DNA from: Acinetobacter pullicarnis
GTDB lineage: Bacteria; Pseudomonadota; Gammaproteobacteria; Pseudomonadales; Moraxellaceae
DNA length: 64,000 nucleotides
Reading direction: 5' to 3'
Assembly (NCBI RefSeq): GCF_006352475.1
Contig: NZ_VCMZ01000001.1
Location: 2,914,001-2,978,000, forward strand
The notes beneath the pieces are model-generated. The model ran no database searches and was not told the origin of the DNA. It saw only the letters and a list, made by a program, of their open reading frames with translations. Below, one piece after another: positions 27,691 to 40,322 of the stretch (positions are counted from its first letter, which is position 1; each line of letters starts with the position of its first letter). The translations under genes and the position numbers were made by a program.

Positions 27691-28249
27691 ATCAAACAAT
27701 CAATTGCGTATTATTGGTGGTGAATGGAAACGCCGTATTCTTCCCTTCGCCAATATTGATGGTTTGAGACCAACACCTGATCGTGTGCGTGAAACTGTCT
27801 TTAATTGGTTGATGTGGGATGTACAGCAAGCACAAGCCCTTGATTTATGTGCAGGTGCAGGTGCATTGGGTTTTGAAGCGTTATCCCGTGGTGCAGCGCG
27901 AGTGGTCATGATTGAACCCGATATACAGCAAGCACAATTTTTGAAAAAAAATATCGAATTGCTAAAAGCCCAGAACTGCGATGTGCTGTGTAGTACCGCT
28001 GAAAAAGTACTTGAGCATCTAAAGGGTGAATTTGATTTGGTCTTTTTAGATCCACCCTATCAACTTAACTTATGGCAATCACTGGCAGCCAAGGTTGACC
28101 CGTTAATTATTGATCAAGGCTTAATCTATGTCGAGGCAGATCAACCCCTCGATAAATTGGTCTTACCTGCAACCTGGCAGCTCTTTAAACAGATGAAAGC
28201 TGGACGTGTTCGTGCGGGTTTATATCGAAAGCAACTCACACCGATGTGA
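27683..28249 (+). CDS. rsmD: RsmD, 16S rRNA guanine966 N2-methyltransferase
   Basis: SAM-dependent enzyme that methylates G966 of 16S rRNA. The 188-residue protein begins LRIIGGEWKRR, contains PTPDRVRETVFNWL, the SAM-binding ALDLCAGAGALGFEALSRGA and the catalytic DPPY in LVFLDPPY, all diagnostic. It starts with GTG at 27683 and overlaps the last eight bases of mrdA, so translation is likely coupled to PBP2, an uncommon pairing. A strong terminator follows at 28331. Confidence 0.95.
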   Translation: MSKSNNQLRIIGGEWKRRILPFANIDGLRPTPDRVRETVFNWLMWDVQQAQALDLCAGAGALGFEALSRGAARVVMIEPDIQQAQFLKKNIELLKAQNCDVLCSTAEKVLEHLKGEFDLVFLDPPYQLNLWQSLAAKVDPLIIDQGLIYVEADQPLDKLVLPATWQLFKQMKAGRVRAGLYRKQLTPM

Positions 28250-28330
28250 TCAGCGCCAAAGGTTGAGACTGCAAAAATAGTCGTAAGTGCAAAGCTGAAG
28301 CTGCTGTGATCTGAATAAGGTTGAGTGATT

Positions 28331-28356
28331 AAAAAAGGGCGATTCGCCCTTTTTTA
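28331..28356. terminator. Bidirectional terminator between rsmD and the lipoprotein gene
   Basis: AAAAAAGGGCGATTCGCCCTTTTTT, a symmetrical GC-rich stem with A and T tracts, serving both convergent genes. Confidence 0.9.
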
Positions 28357-28359
28357 TCC

Positions 28360-28665
28360 TCATTTAAAACGCGGTGTGCCATCCCGATTACCGTGCTGCT
28401 GTCCATATCTGTGATCATCTGAGGAAGTGACTCGACGCTGGTCACGATCATGACGTTTATGATCCTTATGCCGCTCATATCGATCATGCGTGTTGTTTCG
28501 GTCGCGATATTCATGGTTATTGTTTCGGTCATAACGATCATGATTGTAATTTCGATCATAACGCCCATAATTTGGGCGATCATCGATAGGACCAACCATA
28601 CATCCCACCAATGAAAGACTGACTAGCCCAAGAACACCAATTTTTATTAGCGTATTTTTCAACAT
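28360..28665 (-). CDS. Small lipoprotein with Arg/Asp/Asn/His-rich repeats
   Basis: 101-residue predicted lipoprotein: signal NTLIKIGVLGLVSLSLVG followed by the lipid-bearing Cys in LVGC. The mature chain is low-complexity and very hydrophilic, with imperfect repeats of the kind YDRN.NHDRYDRNNNHEYRDR between residues about 30 and 75. No fold or function can be assigned; high His/Asp content could bind metal ions but that is speculation. Start is the ATG at 28665 with GGAG 7 bases upstream; an upstream TTG at 28683 is unlikely. A second minus-strand frame over the same bases is a shadow of this repeat. Confidence 0.75.
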   Translation of the reverse strand: MLKNTLIKIGVLGLVSLSLVGCMVGPIDDRPNYGRYDRNYNHDRYDRNNNHEYRDRNNTHDRYERHKDHKRHDRDQRRVTSSDDHRYGQQHGNRDGTPRFK

Positions 28666-28699
28666 GATTATTCTCCGAGACAACCACTATAGCCTGTCG

Positions 28700-29243
28700 T
28701 TAAAATAACCAAAACTTGTGTAGTACAAGGGCATCTTCTGTTCGTAATTGTACCGATCTAAACACAGTATCTTCATCATTCTTCAGCATGTGGTTACGAT
28801 GATCTGCAACAGTGACTTTAATCGCATTATAAAGCTCTGACCCAAAAAAGACGGACCAGCTGACCACGATCATAGGGGAAGCTTGAAATATATTCATAGC
28901 CAATCTTATTGTGACTATTCACTAAAAACTCAACACCATAGCCAAAGGAAATCGAAAGCTGTGAAATATTATCGAGGCTGCCAGATTTGGCTTGCGCACT
29001 CAATTGTTGACTATCGTAGGCCATATAATTGAAGACACGAAAGCGCTCCGTTTGATAAAGCTGATTAGAGAGTGTGGAATACTCTTTTTCTTGTGTATCG
29101 TATTCAATATCCAGAATATCGGTTGGTGCTTGCTGATTAAAATCAAAGTATTGAGTAGGTGTTGTTGTGGCTAAAGCTTCGGCAGTCACAGCACCACAGC
29201 AAAGTAGCGCGTTGCAGAGGACCAGTATTTTAATGTGTTGCAA
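28700..29243 (-). pseudogene. Exported outer-membrane-like protein gene split by a +1 homopolymer frameshift
   Basis: A signal peptide (IKILVLCNALLCCGAVTAEA) and a beta-rich mature part (SISFGYGVEFLVNSHNKIGY, then EYISSFPYDRGQLVRLF) run from a TTG start at 29243, with AAGGGGG 5 bases upstream, to a stop at 28827. In another frame a second piece (GSELYNAIKVTVADHRNHML, on to ALVLHKFWLF) continues to 28700 and ends in Phe, as outer-membrane proteins do. The two frames meet at a run of six T on the coding strand (28844-28849); five T would restore one protein of about 180 residues. This is decay, a switchable tract or a sequencing slip. No family recognised. Confidence 0.6.
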
Positions 29244-29304
29244 AGTATCCCCCTTTGTTCTGTTTAATAAGTTGAGTGGGTTAATGCAGCATACTGTATT
29301 TCAA

Positions 29305-29337
29305 ATAAAAAAGAAGCCTTACGAGAAGGCTTCTTTA
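29305..29337 (-). terminator. Terminator of the suc operon after sucD
   Basis: On the minus strand AAAGAAGCCTT-CTCGT-AAGGCTTCTTT followed by TTTATTT, about 35 bases after the sucD stop. Confidence 0.88.
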
Positions 29338-29370
29338 ATGAAAATAAATCTAAGCGCTAAAGTAGAATGC

Positions 29371-30261
29371 TTAAGCTAAGCCTTTCTCTTTAAGCACTGC
29401 AAGCATAGTTGAACCAAGCTCTGCAGGGCTACGGGTATAGGCCATACCTGCTTTTTCAAATGCAGCAAATTTTTCTTCAGCAGTTCCTTTACCACCAGAG
29501 ATAATTGCACCAGCATGACCCATACGTTTACCAGCAGGAGCTGTAACACCCGCGATATAACCAACGACAGGTTTAGTCACATCAGATTGGATGTATTCAG
29601 CAGCTTCTTCTTCTGCAGAACCACCGATCTCACCGATCATGATGATTGCATCAGTTGCTGGATCTTCTTGGAACAATTTCAATGCATCGATTTGGTTCAT
29701 ACCAGGAATCGGGTCACCACCGATACCGATACAAGTCGATTGACCTAGGCCAAGCTTAGTGGTTTGAGCCACAGCTTCGTAAGTCAATGTACCAGAACGT
29801 GAAATAATACCGATACGACCTGGTTGGTGAATGTGTCCTGGCATAATACCAATTTTACATTCGCCCGGAGTGATCACGCCTGGGCAGTTAGGACCAACTA
29901 AACGTACGTTATTACCATACGTTTCGATATAACGTTTTGCTTTTAGCATATCGAGAGTTGGAACACCTTCAGTGATCACAACAATCAGGCTTACACCTGA
30001 GTTTACCGCTTCAACAATTGAATCAAGTACGAATGGTGCAGGTACATAAATAACAGTTGCATCAGCAGCTGTTTCAATGACAGCTTCTTTCATGGTGTTA
30101 AAAACAGGCAAACCAATATGTGTTTGACCGCCCTTACCTGGCGTTACACCACCAACAACTTTAGTGCCGTAAGCAATCGCTTGTTCAGAATGGAATGTAC
30201 CGTTTTTACCTGTAAAGCCTTGTACCAATACTTTGGTGTCTTTATTAATTAATACGCTCAT
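29371..30261 (-). CDS. sucD: Succinyl-CoA synthetase alpha subunit
   Basis: TCA-cycle enzyme subunit that binds CoA and carries the phosphohistidine. The 296-residue product has the CoA-binding [17 protein letters not shown] and [17 protein letters not shown], then [20 protein letters not shown] and the active-site His in [21 protein letters not shown]. Length equals the family norm (289 in E. coli). It follows sucC by 10 bases and ends the unit with a terminator. Confidence 0.98.
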   Translation of the reverse strand: MSVLINKDTKVLVQGFTGKNGTFHSEQAIAYGTKVVGGVTPGKGGQTHIGLPVFNTMKEAVIETAADATVIYVPAPFVLDSIVEAVNSGVSLIVVITEGVPTLDMLKAKRYIETYGNNVRLVGPNCPGVITPGECKIGIMPGHIHQPGRIGIISRSGTLTYEAVAQTTKLGLGQSTCIGIGGDPIPGMNQIDALKLFQEDPATDAIIMIGEIGGSAEEEAAEYIQSDVTKPVVGYIAGVTAPAGKRMGHAGAIISGGKGTAEEKFAAFEKAGMAYTRSPAELGSTMLAVLKEKGLA

Positions 30262-30271
30262 TTGATACTCC

Positions 30272-31438
30272 TTACGCTTTTACTGCAGCAACAACTTTTT
30301 CTGCAGCATCGGCTAGACCATTGGCAGAAATTAATTTTAGACCCGATTCATCAAGTAATTTAGCACCTAATTCAGCGTTGTTCCCTTCTAAACGAACAAC
30401 CACAGGTACTGTTACATTTACTTCTTGAACCGCTGCAATAATTGCTTCAGCAATCATGTCACAACGTACAATACCACCAAAGATATTGATTAAAACACCT
30501 TGTACAGACTCATCTGCCAAGATGATTTTGAACGCTTCGATTACGCGTTCTTTGGTTGCGCCGCCCCCAACGTCAAGGAAGTTAGCAGGTTGGCCACCGT
30601 ATAGTTTAATGATGTCCATGGTTGCCATTGCAAGACCAGCACCATTCACCATACAACCGATGTTACCTTCAAGCGCAACATAGTTAAGATCAAATTCAGA
30701 TGCTTTCAACTCACGCTCATTTTCTTGAGATTTGTCACGTAAAGCCGCAACTTCAGGAAGACGATATAGGGCATTTGAATCGATGCTGACTTTGGCATCT
30801 ACACACAAGATATCGCCATTTTCGCGTACTGAAAGTGGGTTGATTTCAAATAATTCAAAATCATTTTCAATAAATGCTTGATATGCAGCAGCCATGATTT
30901 TTACAAATTGGTTAATTTGCTTGTCTTTCAAGCCCAATTGGAATGCAATCTCACGTGCTTGGAATGGTTGTAGACCCACTAACGGATCAACTTCAACCTT
31001 TAGGATTTTTTCAGGGGTTGCTTCAGCAACTTTCTCAATTTCCACGCCACCTTCAGTCGATGCCATGAATGTGACACGACGACTTGAACGGTCAATCACG
31101 GCACCAAGATAAAGTTCGCGTTCAACTGGATAAACATCTTCAGCAATAATAATGCTGTTAACCGGCTGACCATTCGCATCAGTTTGGTAAGTTACCAAAT
31201 TGGTGCCAATAATAGAGTTTGCGAAATCGATAACGTCTTGCTTAGATTTTGCAATCTTAACGCCACCTGCTTTACCACGGCCACCAGCATGAACTTGAGC
31301 TTTCATGACCGCAAATTTGCCGCCTAATTTCTCAAATGCTGCAACTGCTTCGTCTGCAACTGTTGCGAGAATGCCTTCTTGAACGGGCATTCCATATTTT
31401 TTCAACAGTGCTTTCGCTTGATACTCATGTAGATTCAT
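30272..31438 (-). CDS. sucC: Succinyl-CoA synthetase beta subunit (ADP-forming)
   Basis: Beta subunit with the ATP-grasp domain; with SucD it makes succinate and ATP from succinyl-CoA. The 388 residues (E. coli 388) begin [19 protein letters not shown] and show [56 protein letters not shown] and [14 protein letters not shown], all typical. A 185-bp gap with a terminator separates it from lpd, so sucCD probably also has its own promoter in 31439-31590. Confidence 0.98.
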   Translation of the reverse strand: MNLHEYQAKALLKKYGMPVQEGILATVADEAVAAFEKLGGKFAVMKAQVHAGGRGKAGGVKIAKSKQDVIDFANSIIGTNLVTYQTDANGQPVNSIIIAEDVYPVERELYLGAVIDRSSRRVTFMASTEGGVEIEKVAEATPEKILKVEVDPLVGLQPFQAREIAFQLGLKDKQINQFVKIMAAAYQAFIENDFELFEINPLSVRENGDILCVDAKVSIDSNALYRLPEVAALRDKSQENERELKASEFDLNYVALEGNIGCMVNGAGLAMATMDIIKLYGGQPANFLDVGGGATKERVIEAFKIILADESVQGVLINIFGGIVRCDMIAEAIIAAVQEVNVTVPVVVRLEGNNAELGAKLLDESGLKLISANGLADAAEKVVAAVKA

Positions 31439-31593
31439 TTAGTTACCTTTTTACGACTTCCAACATTGTTATGATTCGCCAATACTTAAACGTCCTTCGC
31501 AGTAAGTATCGGAATTTATTAAATCTGTTACGAAAATACACAGCAATTTTATTATATTGAACAACTAAGCTGTATATTTTTTGATAGCTAAAG

Positions 31594-31616
31594 AAAGAGC
31601 GGCATATACCGCTCTT
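31594..31616 (-). terminator. Terminator/attenuator between lpd and sucC
   Basis: AAAGAGCGG-CATATA-CCGCTCTTT, eight bases after the lpd stop; on the minus strand it is followed by CTTTAG rather than a long T-run, so partial read-through into sucCD is possible. Confidence 0.65.
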
Positions 31617-31623
31617 TTCCGTC

Positions 31624-33090
<1,467 letters not shown>

Positions 33091-33146
33091 CTATCTGGGT
33101 TGTTATTTCATTGAGTCGTATAAATAATCTAAATCAAGGATCTAAA

Positions 33147-34337
33147 TTAAAGATCGAGGATAAGTTTTGCAGGCTCTTCTAACAATTCTTTGATCGTTAC
33201 AAGGAATTGAACAGCTTCTTTACCATCAATTAAACGGTGGTCATAAGAAAGTGCCAAATACATCATTGGAAGAATTTCAACTTGACCATTCACTGCCATT
33301 GGACGTTCTTGGATTTTGTGCATACCCAAGATTGCAGTTTGTGGCGTGTTCAAAATTGGTGTAGAAAGCAATGAACCGAACGTACCACCATTGGTAATAG
33401 TGAAAGTACCGCCAGTCATTTCTTCGATTGACAATTTACCAGCACGAGCTTTAGCTGCATATGCGCCAATACCATTTTCAACTTCAGCATAGTTCATGCG
33501 GTCAGTATCACGTAATACAGGAACCACTAAGCCACGCTCAGAAGAAACTGCAACACCGATATCGTAGAAACCGTGGTAAACGATGTCATCGCCATCAATC
33601 GATGCGTTTACTGCTGGGAAGCGTTTTAATGCTTCAGTTGCAGCTTTAACAAAGAAAGACATAAAGCCAAGACGCGCACCATGACGTTTCTCAAACATGT
33701 CTTTATATTGTTTACGCATTTCCATAACTGGCTTCATGTTCACTTCGTTAAACGTTGTGAGCATTGCAGTGCTTTGCGTCGCATCTAATAGACGTTCAGC
33801 AACACGTTTACGGAGACGTGTCATCGGAACACGTTTTTCAACACGCTCACCAACAGCAACGCTTAATGGCGTTACAGCAGGTTTAGCTTGATGATTTGCA
33901 ACGTCTTCTTTAGTGATACGACCGCCACGACCTGTACCAGATACGTCACCCGCATTAATACCTGTTTCAGTCAATGCTTTACGCACTGCTGGCGCTTGAT
34001 CTTGCGCAGCTTCAGTACGTTCAACCACTGCAGCAGCACCTGCCTGAGTGGCTGCAGAAGCTTGTGCAACTTCTGCTGCTGGCGCAGCTGCTGCAACAGC
34101 ACCTGCTTCAAACTGAGCAATCACTTCATCAGATAAAACGGTGTCGCCTTCGCCTTTAATGATCGCAACTAAGCTACCGTCTGCAGGAGCAACAACTTCT
34201 AACACAACTTTGTCGGTTTCAATATCACAGATAACTTCATCACGTGCTACTGCTTCACCAACTTGTTTGTGCCAAGTTGCGATTGTTCCGTCAGCAACTG
34301 ATTCTGGGAATACTGGTGCTTTAATTTCGGTTGCCAT
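33147..34337 (-). CDS. sucB: Dihydrolipoamide succinyltransferase (E2 of 2-oxoglutarate dehydrogenase)
   Basis: Core E2 enzyme that transfers succinyl groups to CoA. The 396-residue product has an N-terminal lipoyl domain with Lys43 in [11 protein letters not shown], an Ala/Pro-rich linker (about 78-100), an E3/E1-binding motif [21 protein letters not shown] (about 118-138), and the catalytic domain ending in [16 protein letters not shown] with the active-site His. Its ATG shares one base with the stop of sucA (TAATG), so the two are translationally coupled. Confidence 0.98.
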   Translation of the reverse strand: MATEIKAPVFPESVADGTIATWHKQVGEAVARDEVICDIETDKVVLEVVAPADGSLVAIIKGEGDTVLSDEVIAQFEAGAVAAAAPAAEVAQASAATQAGAAAVVERTEAAQDQAPAVRKALTETGINAGDVSGTGRGGRITKEDVANHQAKPAVTPLSVAVGERVEKRVPMTRLRKRVAERLLDATQSTAMLTTFNEVNMKPVMEMRKQYKDMFEKRHGARLGFMSFFVKAATEALKRFPAVNASIDGDDIVYHGFYDIGVAVSSERGLVVPVLRDTDRMNYAEVENGIGAYAAKARAGKLSIEEMTGGTFTITNGGTFGSLLSTPILNTPQTAILGMHKIQERPMAVNGQVEILPMMYLALSYDHRLIDGKEAVQFLVTIKELLEEPAKLILDL

Positions 34338-37189
34338 TAGTTTGTTTCTCCTGATTGATCAGCTACGATTGCAAGTGCGTCATTGACGAGCTGAGCTTGT
34401 TGTTTTGCATGTAAATATGCAGAGCCACATGCAGGGGCAGCAGATGCTTCACGGCCTGCATAGCTAATGCGAATTTGTTTACCAGATTCAATAATGTCGT
34501 CATAGAGACGTGGTGCAATAAACAACCAAGCACCTTGGTTCTTCGGCTCTTCTTGTGCCCATACCAATTCTTTCACATTTGGATAAGCGGCAAGCACTTC
34601 ATCTAAACGTTTTTCTGGGTATGGATAGAGTTGTTCAACACGCACAATTGCAATGTTAGACAATTCAAGTTCACGACGTTTTTCAAGTAAGTCGTAATAC
34701 ACTTTACCGCCACAAAGTACTAAACGAGTAACGTCAGCTTTGTTGATTGGATCAATTTCATCAATCACGGTTTGGAAGCCGCCAGTTGCAAGCTCTTCTA
34801 AGGTAGAAGTCGCAAGTTTATGACGAAGAAGTGATTTTGGTGACATGATAATCATTGGCTTACGAATTGGGCGAACCGCTTGACGACGTAAGGCATGGAA
34901 AATCTGTGCAGGTGTTGTTGGTGTGATCACTTGCATATTTTCTTCTGCACAAAGCTGTAAGAAACGCTCTAAACGTGCAGATGAATGCTCAGGACCTTGA
35001 CCTTCGTAACCGTGAGGTAACAACATAGTCAAACCACAAACACGTTCCCACTTGGTTTCGCCAGAAGCGATGAACTGGTCAATTACAACTTGCGCACAGT
35101 TTGCAAAGTCACCGAATTGGGCTTCCCAAACAATTAAGCTATGTGGCAATGTGGTTGCATAACCATATTCAAAAGCAAGCACCGCAATTTCTGACAACAA
35201 CGAGTCATAAATCGCAAGACGTGGTTGATTTTCTTTAACATGAAGCAATGGAATATAAACTGAACCATCAACTTGGTTATGTAGTTTCGCATGACGATGC
35301 GAGAACGTACCACGACCAACATCTTCACCGGTCAAACGCACCAAGAAACCATCATCTAACAAAGATGCATAAGCTAAAGTTTCAGCAGCACCCCAGTTCA
35401 GTGGCATTTCACCCGTTTGCATTTTCAAGCGATCATCAATTACTTTTGACACTTGACGTTGCATCACGAAACCTTCAGGCAGTTTACGCATGTTCTGACC
35501 AAGCTCTTTTAAGCGCTCAATCGGAACCGTGGTATCCCACACATCGGTATAGTCATGACCTAAATAAGGTGTCCAATCGACATACATTTTTTCATTTGGT
35601 TCAAGTACCAATGCATTCGCAACGTGTTTACCTGCTTCAAGATCTGAACGATAGTCTTCTACCATTTGATCTGCAGCAGCACGGTCTAATACGTTGAGTT
35701 GAACCAATTGATCGGCATACAAAGTACGCGTCGTTGGTTTTTTGCTGATGACTTGGTACATCATTGGCTGAGTTGCTGCTGGCTCATCGGCTTCGTTATG
35801 ACCACGACGACGATAGCAGAACAAATCGATGACAACGTCTTTACGGAAAGTATGACGGAAATCATGTGCCAACTGAGAGATAAACACCACAGCTTCTGGA
35901 TCATCACCATTGACATGGAAAATTGGTGCTTGAATCATTTTAGCAACGTCAGTTGCATATTCTGTAGAACGCGCATCACGTGGATCGGATGTGGTAAAAC
36001 CAACTTGGTTATTCACCACAATATGCACGGTCCCACCCACGGTAAAGCCGCGAGTTTGTGACATTTGGAAGGTTTCTTGGTTTACACCTTGACCTGCAAA
36101 TGCAGCATCACCATGTACGATCAATGGCAATACATCATCACCACCAATGTCTTTACGGCGTACTTGACGTGCACGTACAGAACCTTCTACTACAGGTCCA
36201 ACGATTTCAAGATGTGATGGGTTAAACGCCATAGCAAGATGGACTTCCCCACCTGGTGTCATCACGTTAGAAGAGAAACCTTGGTGATACTTAACGTCAC
36301 CAGAGCCTTTCTTATTAATTGACTTACCTTCAAACTCACCAAATAGATCAGCAGGGTTTTTACCCATAATGTTGACCAGCAAGTTTAAACGTCCACGGTG
36401 TGGCATTCCAATTACGACTTCTTTACAACCTACAGAACCTGCACGTTGAATGATTTCGTTTACCATTGGAATAAAAGACTCACCGCCTTCAACACCAAAT
36501 CGCTTCGCACCCACATATTTATTGCCAAGATATTTTTCTAGGCCTTCAGCAGCAGTTAAGCGTTCAAGAAAATGTTTTTTCTGATCTGCGTTAAAACCAA
36601 ACTGACCGCGAACACTTTCAAGACGTTGTTGAATCCAACGTTTTTCTTTGGTGTCCACAATGTGCATATATTCTGCACCAACCGTACTACAATAGGTTGC
36701 TTCCATCGCAGCAATCATTTCACCAAGTGTGGCTTCAGATTTACCGATAGCAAGGTTACCCGTATTAAATACAGTGTCTAAATCAGATTTGGTTAAACCA
36801 TGCGTTGCAAGGTCTAAATCAGGAACATCTTCGCGAATAGCTAAACCTAAAGGGTCTAACGATGCTTTTTGATGTCCGCGATTACGGTAAGCTGCAATAA
36901 GCTGCAAAACCGCAATTTGACGGCGTTCATGCTCAGTACTTACTTCGCCCTGTACAACAGGTTGAACGCGGTTTGAATTACGACCTAATAATAAAAATTG
37001 CTCACGGATATTTCCGTGCGGCTGGTCACCTTTAGGGTATTTATCAAAATATTGGCGCCAATCGTCACCGACTGAGGTTGGAGAAGACAGGTACTGTTCG
37101 TAAAGCTCTTCAATATACGCTGCACTATCAGCGGAAAGTTCAGTATCAAGACGCAATGCGTCAGCAACTTCTTGCATTTTTGGACCCAT
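34337..37189 (-). CDS. sucA: 2-oxoglutarate dehydrogenase E1 component
   Basis: Thiamine-diphosphate enzyme that decarboxylates 2-oxoglutarate and succinylates SucB. The 950-residue product (E. coli 933) starts with the E1 N-terminal peptide ([20 protein letters not shown]), has the thiamine-binding region around [35 protein letters not shown] and the C-terminal transketolase part ([34 protein letters not shown]). Two ATGs are possible, at 37189 and 37177; the second has GGG at a better distance and gives the more usual start MQEVADAL. First gene of sucAB-lpd; the 513 bases before it carry its control region. Confidence 0.98.
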   Translation of the reverse strand: MGPKMQEVADALRLDTELSADSAAYIEELYEQYLSSPTSVGDDWRQYFDKYPKGDQPHGNIREQFLLLGRNSNRVQPVVQGEVSTEHERRQIAVLQLIAAYRNRGHQKASLDPLGLAIREDVPDLDLATHGLTKSDLDTVFNTGNLAIGKSEATLGEMIAAMEATYCSTVGAEYMHIVDTKEKRWIQQRLESVRGQFGFNADQKKHFLERLTAAEGLEKYLGNKYVGAKRFGVEGGESFIPMVNEIIQRAGSVGCKEVVIGMPHRGRLNLLVNIMGKNPADLFGEFEGKSINKKGSGDVKYHQGFSSNVMTPGGEVHLAMAFNPSHLEIVGPVVEGSVRARQVRRKDIGGDDVLPLIVHGDAAFAGQGVNQETFQMSQTRGFTVGGTVHIVVNNQVGFTTSDPRDARSTEYATDVAKMIQAPIFHVNGDDPEAVVFISQLAHDFRHTFRKDVVIDLFCYRRRGHNEADEPAATQPMMYQVISKKPTTRTLYADQLVQLNVLDRAAADQMVEDYRSDLEAGKHVANALVLEPNEKMYVDWTPYLGHDYTDVWDTTVPIERLKELGQNMRKLPEGFVMQRQVSKVIDDRLKMQTGEMPLNWGAAETLAYASLLDDGFLVRLTGEDVGRGTFSHRHAKLHNQVDGSVYIPLLHVKENQPRLAIYDSLLSEIAVLAFEYGYATTLPHSLIVWEAQFGDFANCAQVVIDQFIASGETKWERVCGLTMLLPHGYEGQGPEHSSARLERFLQLCAEENMQVITPTTPAQIFHALRRQAVRPIRKPMIIMSPKSLLRHKLATSTLEELATGGFQTVIDEIDPINKADVTRLVLCGGKVYYDLLEKRRELELSNIAIVRVEQLYPYPEKRLDEVLAAYPNVKELVWAQEEPKNQGAWLFIAPRLYDDIIESGKQIRISYAGREASAAPACGSAYLHAKQQAQLVNDALAIVADQSGETN

Positions 37190-37702
37190 TTCCTATTGCA
37201 AAAACATTACAGGATGCTTTTTTTAAGCAAACCCATGATTGATAATGCCAAATTGGTAAATTGACATTCACCCATTTTGGCGCTAAAGACCACGGGCGTA
37301 GCGGCACATCAGGATCTTTTCTCATGCACCCAACGAATCATAACACCGTCATAGGCATCATCATTCACTCACATACTCGACGCAGTCGAGCAATTTTTTT
37401 TGCAAATCGGCTTAGAAAAAACACGCAAATTGCCAATTTTTTCTAAAACGACTTAAACTTGTCTATACAACGCTTAAAAACGCTAGGAATATACCCCAAA
37501 AACACATGAAACCCTAGTCTTTTTACAGCTCAAAAAGACTTGTTAAATGCTAACATGAACGCAACAGTCGCTTGATTTTATTGACACATACCATCCATAA
37601 ATTAGCTAAATACATAAGAAGTATAGCTGAGTTACATATGATGCGGTATCTAATACATTTCGACCAGTGATACTCACAATTAATTACTATTTTTTCGATA
37701 AA
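37190..37702. other. Intergenic control region upstream of sucA
   Basis: AT-rich, with no supportable gene. It should contain the sucA promoter on the minus strand. No distinctive operator or repeat was recognised. Confidence 0.5.
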
Positions 37703-37742
37703 TAAAAAAAAGCGCACATTATTCCAATGTGCGCTCTTTTTT
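37703..37742 (-). terminator. Terminator of sdhCDAB
   Basis: Stem AGCGCACATT/AATGTGCGCT followed on the minus strand by a run of seven or more T. It separates sdhCDAB from sucAB-lpd. Confidence 0.92.
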
Positions 37743-37749
37743 CAATTAC

Positions 37750-38460
37750 TTAACCCGCTTGGTCAAGCAACATATTACGGATGTGACCAATCGCTTTGGT
37801 TGGGTTTAATCCTTTAGGACAAACCGATACGCAGTTCATAATTCCTTTACAACGGAACAATGAGAACGGATCGTCTAAGCGTGCAATACGCTCTTGAGTC
37901 GCTGTATCACGTGAATCGATGATAAAACGGTAAGCATTTAACAGTGCAGATGGACCCAAGAATTTATCTGGGTTCCACCAGAACGATGGGCATGCCGTTG
38001 AACAACATGCACAAAGAATACACTCATACAAACCATTCAAATGATCACGCTCTTCAGGGCTCTGTAGACGCTCTTTCGCAGGTGCTGGCTGATCATTGAT
38101 TAAAAATGGGTGAATTTTATCGTATTGATCATAGAATTGGTTCATATCAACAACCAAATCTTTAACCACTGGCAAACCAGGAAGTGGACGAATTACGATT
38201 TTTTCTGGTAAATCGTTTAAGTTCCACAAACAAGCTAGGCCATTCTTACCATTAATATTCACACCATCCGAACCACAAATACCCTCACGGCAAGAGCGGC
38301 GGAATGTCAAACTTTCGTCTTGAACTTTAAGTGCAAGCAAAGCATCGAGCAACATGCGATGTTTGTCTGTTAATTCAAGCTTATAGGTTTGCATGTACGG
38401 TGCTTTATCCTTATCAGGATCATAGCGGTAGATTTCGAATGTACGAGTACCTCTACTCAT
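37750..38460 (-). CDS. sdhB: Succinate dehydrogenase iron-sulfur subunit
   Basis: Carries electrons from SdhA flavin to quinone through three iron-sulfur clusters. The 236 residues have the plant-type [2Fe-2S] motif FRRSCREGICGSDGVNING, and two further Cys groups, YECILCACCSTACPSFWW for [4Fe-4S] and CKGIMNCVSVCPKGLNP for [3Fe-4S]/[4Fe-4S]. Length matches E. coli SdhB (238). It begins 14 bases after sdhA and ends the operon eight bases before the terminator hairpin. Confidence 0.98.
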   Translation of the reverse strand: MSRGTRTFEIYRYDPDKDKAPYMQTYKLELTDKHRMLLDALLALKVQDESLTFRRSCREGICGSDGVNINGKNGLACLWNLNDLPEKIVIRPLPGLPVVKDLVVDMNQFYDQYDKIHPFLINDQPAPAKERLQSPEERDHLNGLYECILCACCSTACPSFWWNPDKFLGPSALLNAYRFIIDSRDTATQERIARLDDPFSLFRCKGIMNCVSVCPKGLNPTKAIGHIRNMLLDQAG

Positions 38461-38474
38461 CTTATTTCTCCTGA

Positions 38475-40310
38475 TTAGAATGTACGTGGTGCTGGTGGAA
38501 TTGGTTCAACCGTTAACGGTTTAAAACGTACTGGCTTGTATTCAAGACGGTTGTCTGATGAATACCACAAAGTATGTTTCATCCACTCATCATCACGACG
38601 ACCATATGAATAGGTCGGGTGATCTGCTGGTAACTCATAGTCAACAACAGTATGCGCGCCACGGCACTCTTTACGAGCAGCTGCAGAAATCAAGGTCGCT
38701 TTAGCAACTTCATATAAGTTTTCAATTTCTAATGCTTCAACACGCGCAGTGTTAAATACTTTAGATTTATCTTTTAAATGAATGTTACGAACACGCGGCT
38801 CAATCGCTAAAATTTGCTTCACGCCTTCGTCAAGTAATGCTTGTGTACGGAATACACCTGCATGGTCTTGTACGATGTCACGAATTGCATCAGCAACTTC
38901 TTGTGCATTTTCACCTTCAGTGGTTTCATCTAAATGACGAACACGCGCTAAAGTTTGCTCCAAGACGTTGGTTGGAAGCGGTTGATACTCATCACCGTGA
39001 TGTTTAGTCACATAGTCAATGATATGCTCACCCGCTGCTTTACCAAACACAACCAAGTCAAGTAACGAGTTGGTTCCTAAACGGTTTGCGCCATGTACAG
39101 AGACACATGAACATTCACCGATTGCATAAAAACCTTTAACTGGTTTGGTATAGTTCTTGGTACCTTCTTCTGGTAACACAACCTGACCATGCATATTTGT
39201 TGGAATACCGCCCATTTGATAATGGATTGTAGGCACAACAGGAATCGCTTCTTTGGTAATATCGACGTTGGCAAATTTCTTACCAATTTCGAATACTGAA
39301 GGCAAACGTTTCATGATGGTTTCAGCACCCAAATGCGTCATATCTAGCAAGATATAATCATTTTTAGGGCCACAACCACGACCTTCTTTAATTTCTTGGT
39401 CCATTGAGCGTGATACGAAATCACGTGGCGCCAAGTCTTTTAAAGTTGGTGCATAGCGTTCCATGAACGGTTCGCCATCTTTATTACGTAGAATTGCACC
39501 TTCACCACGACAACCTTCGGTAAGTAACACGCCTGCGCCTGCTACACCTGTTGGGTGGAACTGCCAGAATTCCATATCTTGCAATGGAATACCTGCACGT
39601 GCTGCCATACCAAGACCGTCACCAGTATTGATATAAGCATTGGTAGAAGCACGATAAACACGACCTGCACCACCCGTTGCAAACAATGTTGCTTTACCTT
39701 GGAATACAGCGATATTACCGGTTTCTTGATCAATTGCAGTTACACCAAGAACTTCACCCGCTTCGTTGCGGATCAAATCAAGTGCAATCCACTCAACATA
39801 AAACTGAGTACCCATTTTTACGTTGCTTTGATAGAGCGTATGCAAAAGCGCATGACCTGTACGGTCAGCTGCTGCACAAGCACGCGGCACTGGCTTATCA
39901 CCATAGTTCGCAGAGTGGCCACCAAATGGACGTTGGTAAATCGTACCATCTGCGTTACGGTCAAACGGCATCCCCATGTGTTCTAATTCATAGACCACTT
40001 TTGGTGCTTCGCGACACATAAACTCAATTGCGTCTTGGTCACCTAACCAATCTGACCCTTTTACGGTGTCATAGAAATGGAAGTGCCAGTTATCTTCTTG
40101 CATATTACCAAGCGATGCACCGATACCACCTTGAGCAGCAACGGTATGCGAACGTGTTGGAAATACTTTGGTCAGGACAGCAACTTTCAAACCCGCTTGA
40201 GCAAGTTGGTAAGAAGCACGCATACCTGAACCACCACCACCCACGATGACGGCATCGAAAGTGAGGTTTTGAATATTTGAATAATCTTCTTTAGGGGTTA
40301 TCGCGCCCAT
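38475..40310 (-). CDS. sdhA: Succinate dehydrogenase flavoprotein subunit
   Basis: FAD-bearing catalytic subunit of complex II. The 611-residue product shows FAD-binding DAVIVGGGGSGMRASYQLAQ, the flavinylation His in TRSHTVAAQGGIGASLGNM, FHPTGVAGAGVLLTEGCRGE and the active-site Arg in LAPRDFVSRSMDQE, plus the C-terminal CRGAHTVVDYELPADHP. Length is normal (588 in E. coli). GGAT lies close before the ATG at 40310, 12 bases after the sdhD stop. Confidence 0.98.
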   Translation of the reverse strand: MGAITPKEDYSNIQNLTFDAVIVGGGGSGMRASYQLAQAGLKVAVLTKVFPTRSHTVAAQGGIGASLGNMQEDNWHFHFYDTVKGSDWLGDQDAIEFMCREAPKVVYELEHMGMPFDRNADGTIYQRPFGGHSANYGDKPVPRACAAADRTGHALLHTLYQSNVKMGTQFYVEWIALDLIRNEAGEVLGVTAIDQETGNIAVFQGKATLFATGGAGRVYRASTNAYINTGDGLGMAARAGIPLQDMEFWQFHPTGVAGAGVLLTEGCRGEGAILRNKDGEPFMERYAPTLKDLAPRDFVSRSMDQEIKEGRGCGPKNDYILLDMTHLGAETIMKRLPSVFEIGKKFANVDITKEAIPVVPTIHYQMGGIPTNMHGQVVLPEEGTKNYTKPVKGFYAIGECSCVSVHGANRLGTNSLLDLVVFGKAAGEHIIDYVTKHHGDEYQPLPTNVLEQTLARVRHLDETTEGENAQEVADAIRDIVQDHAGVFRTQALLDEGVKQILAIEPRVRNIHLKDKSKVFNTARVEALEIENLYEVAKATLISAAARKECRGAHTVVDYELPADHPTYSYGRRDDEWMKHTLWYSSDNRLEYKPVRFKPLTVEPIPPAPRTF

Positions 40311-40322
40311 GATCTCATCCTA

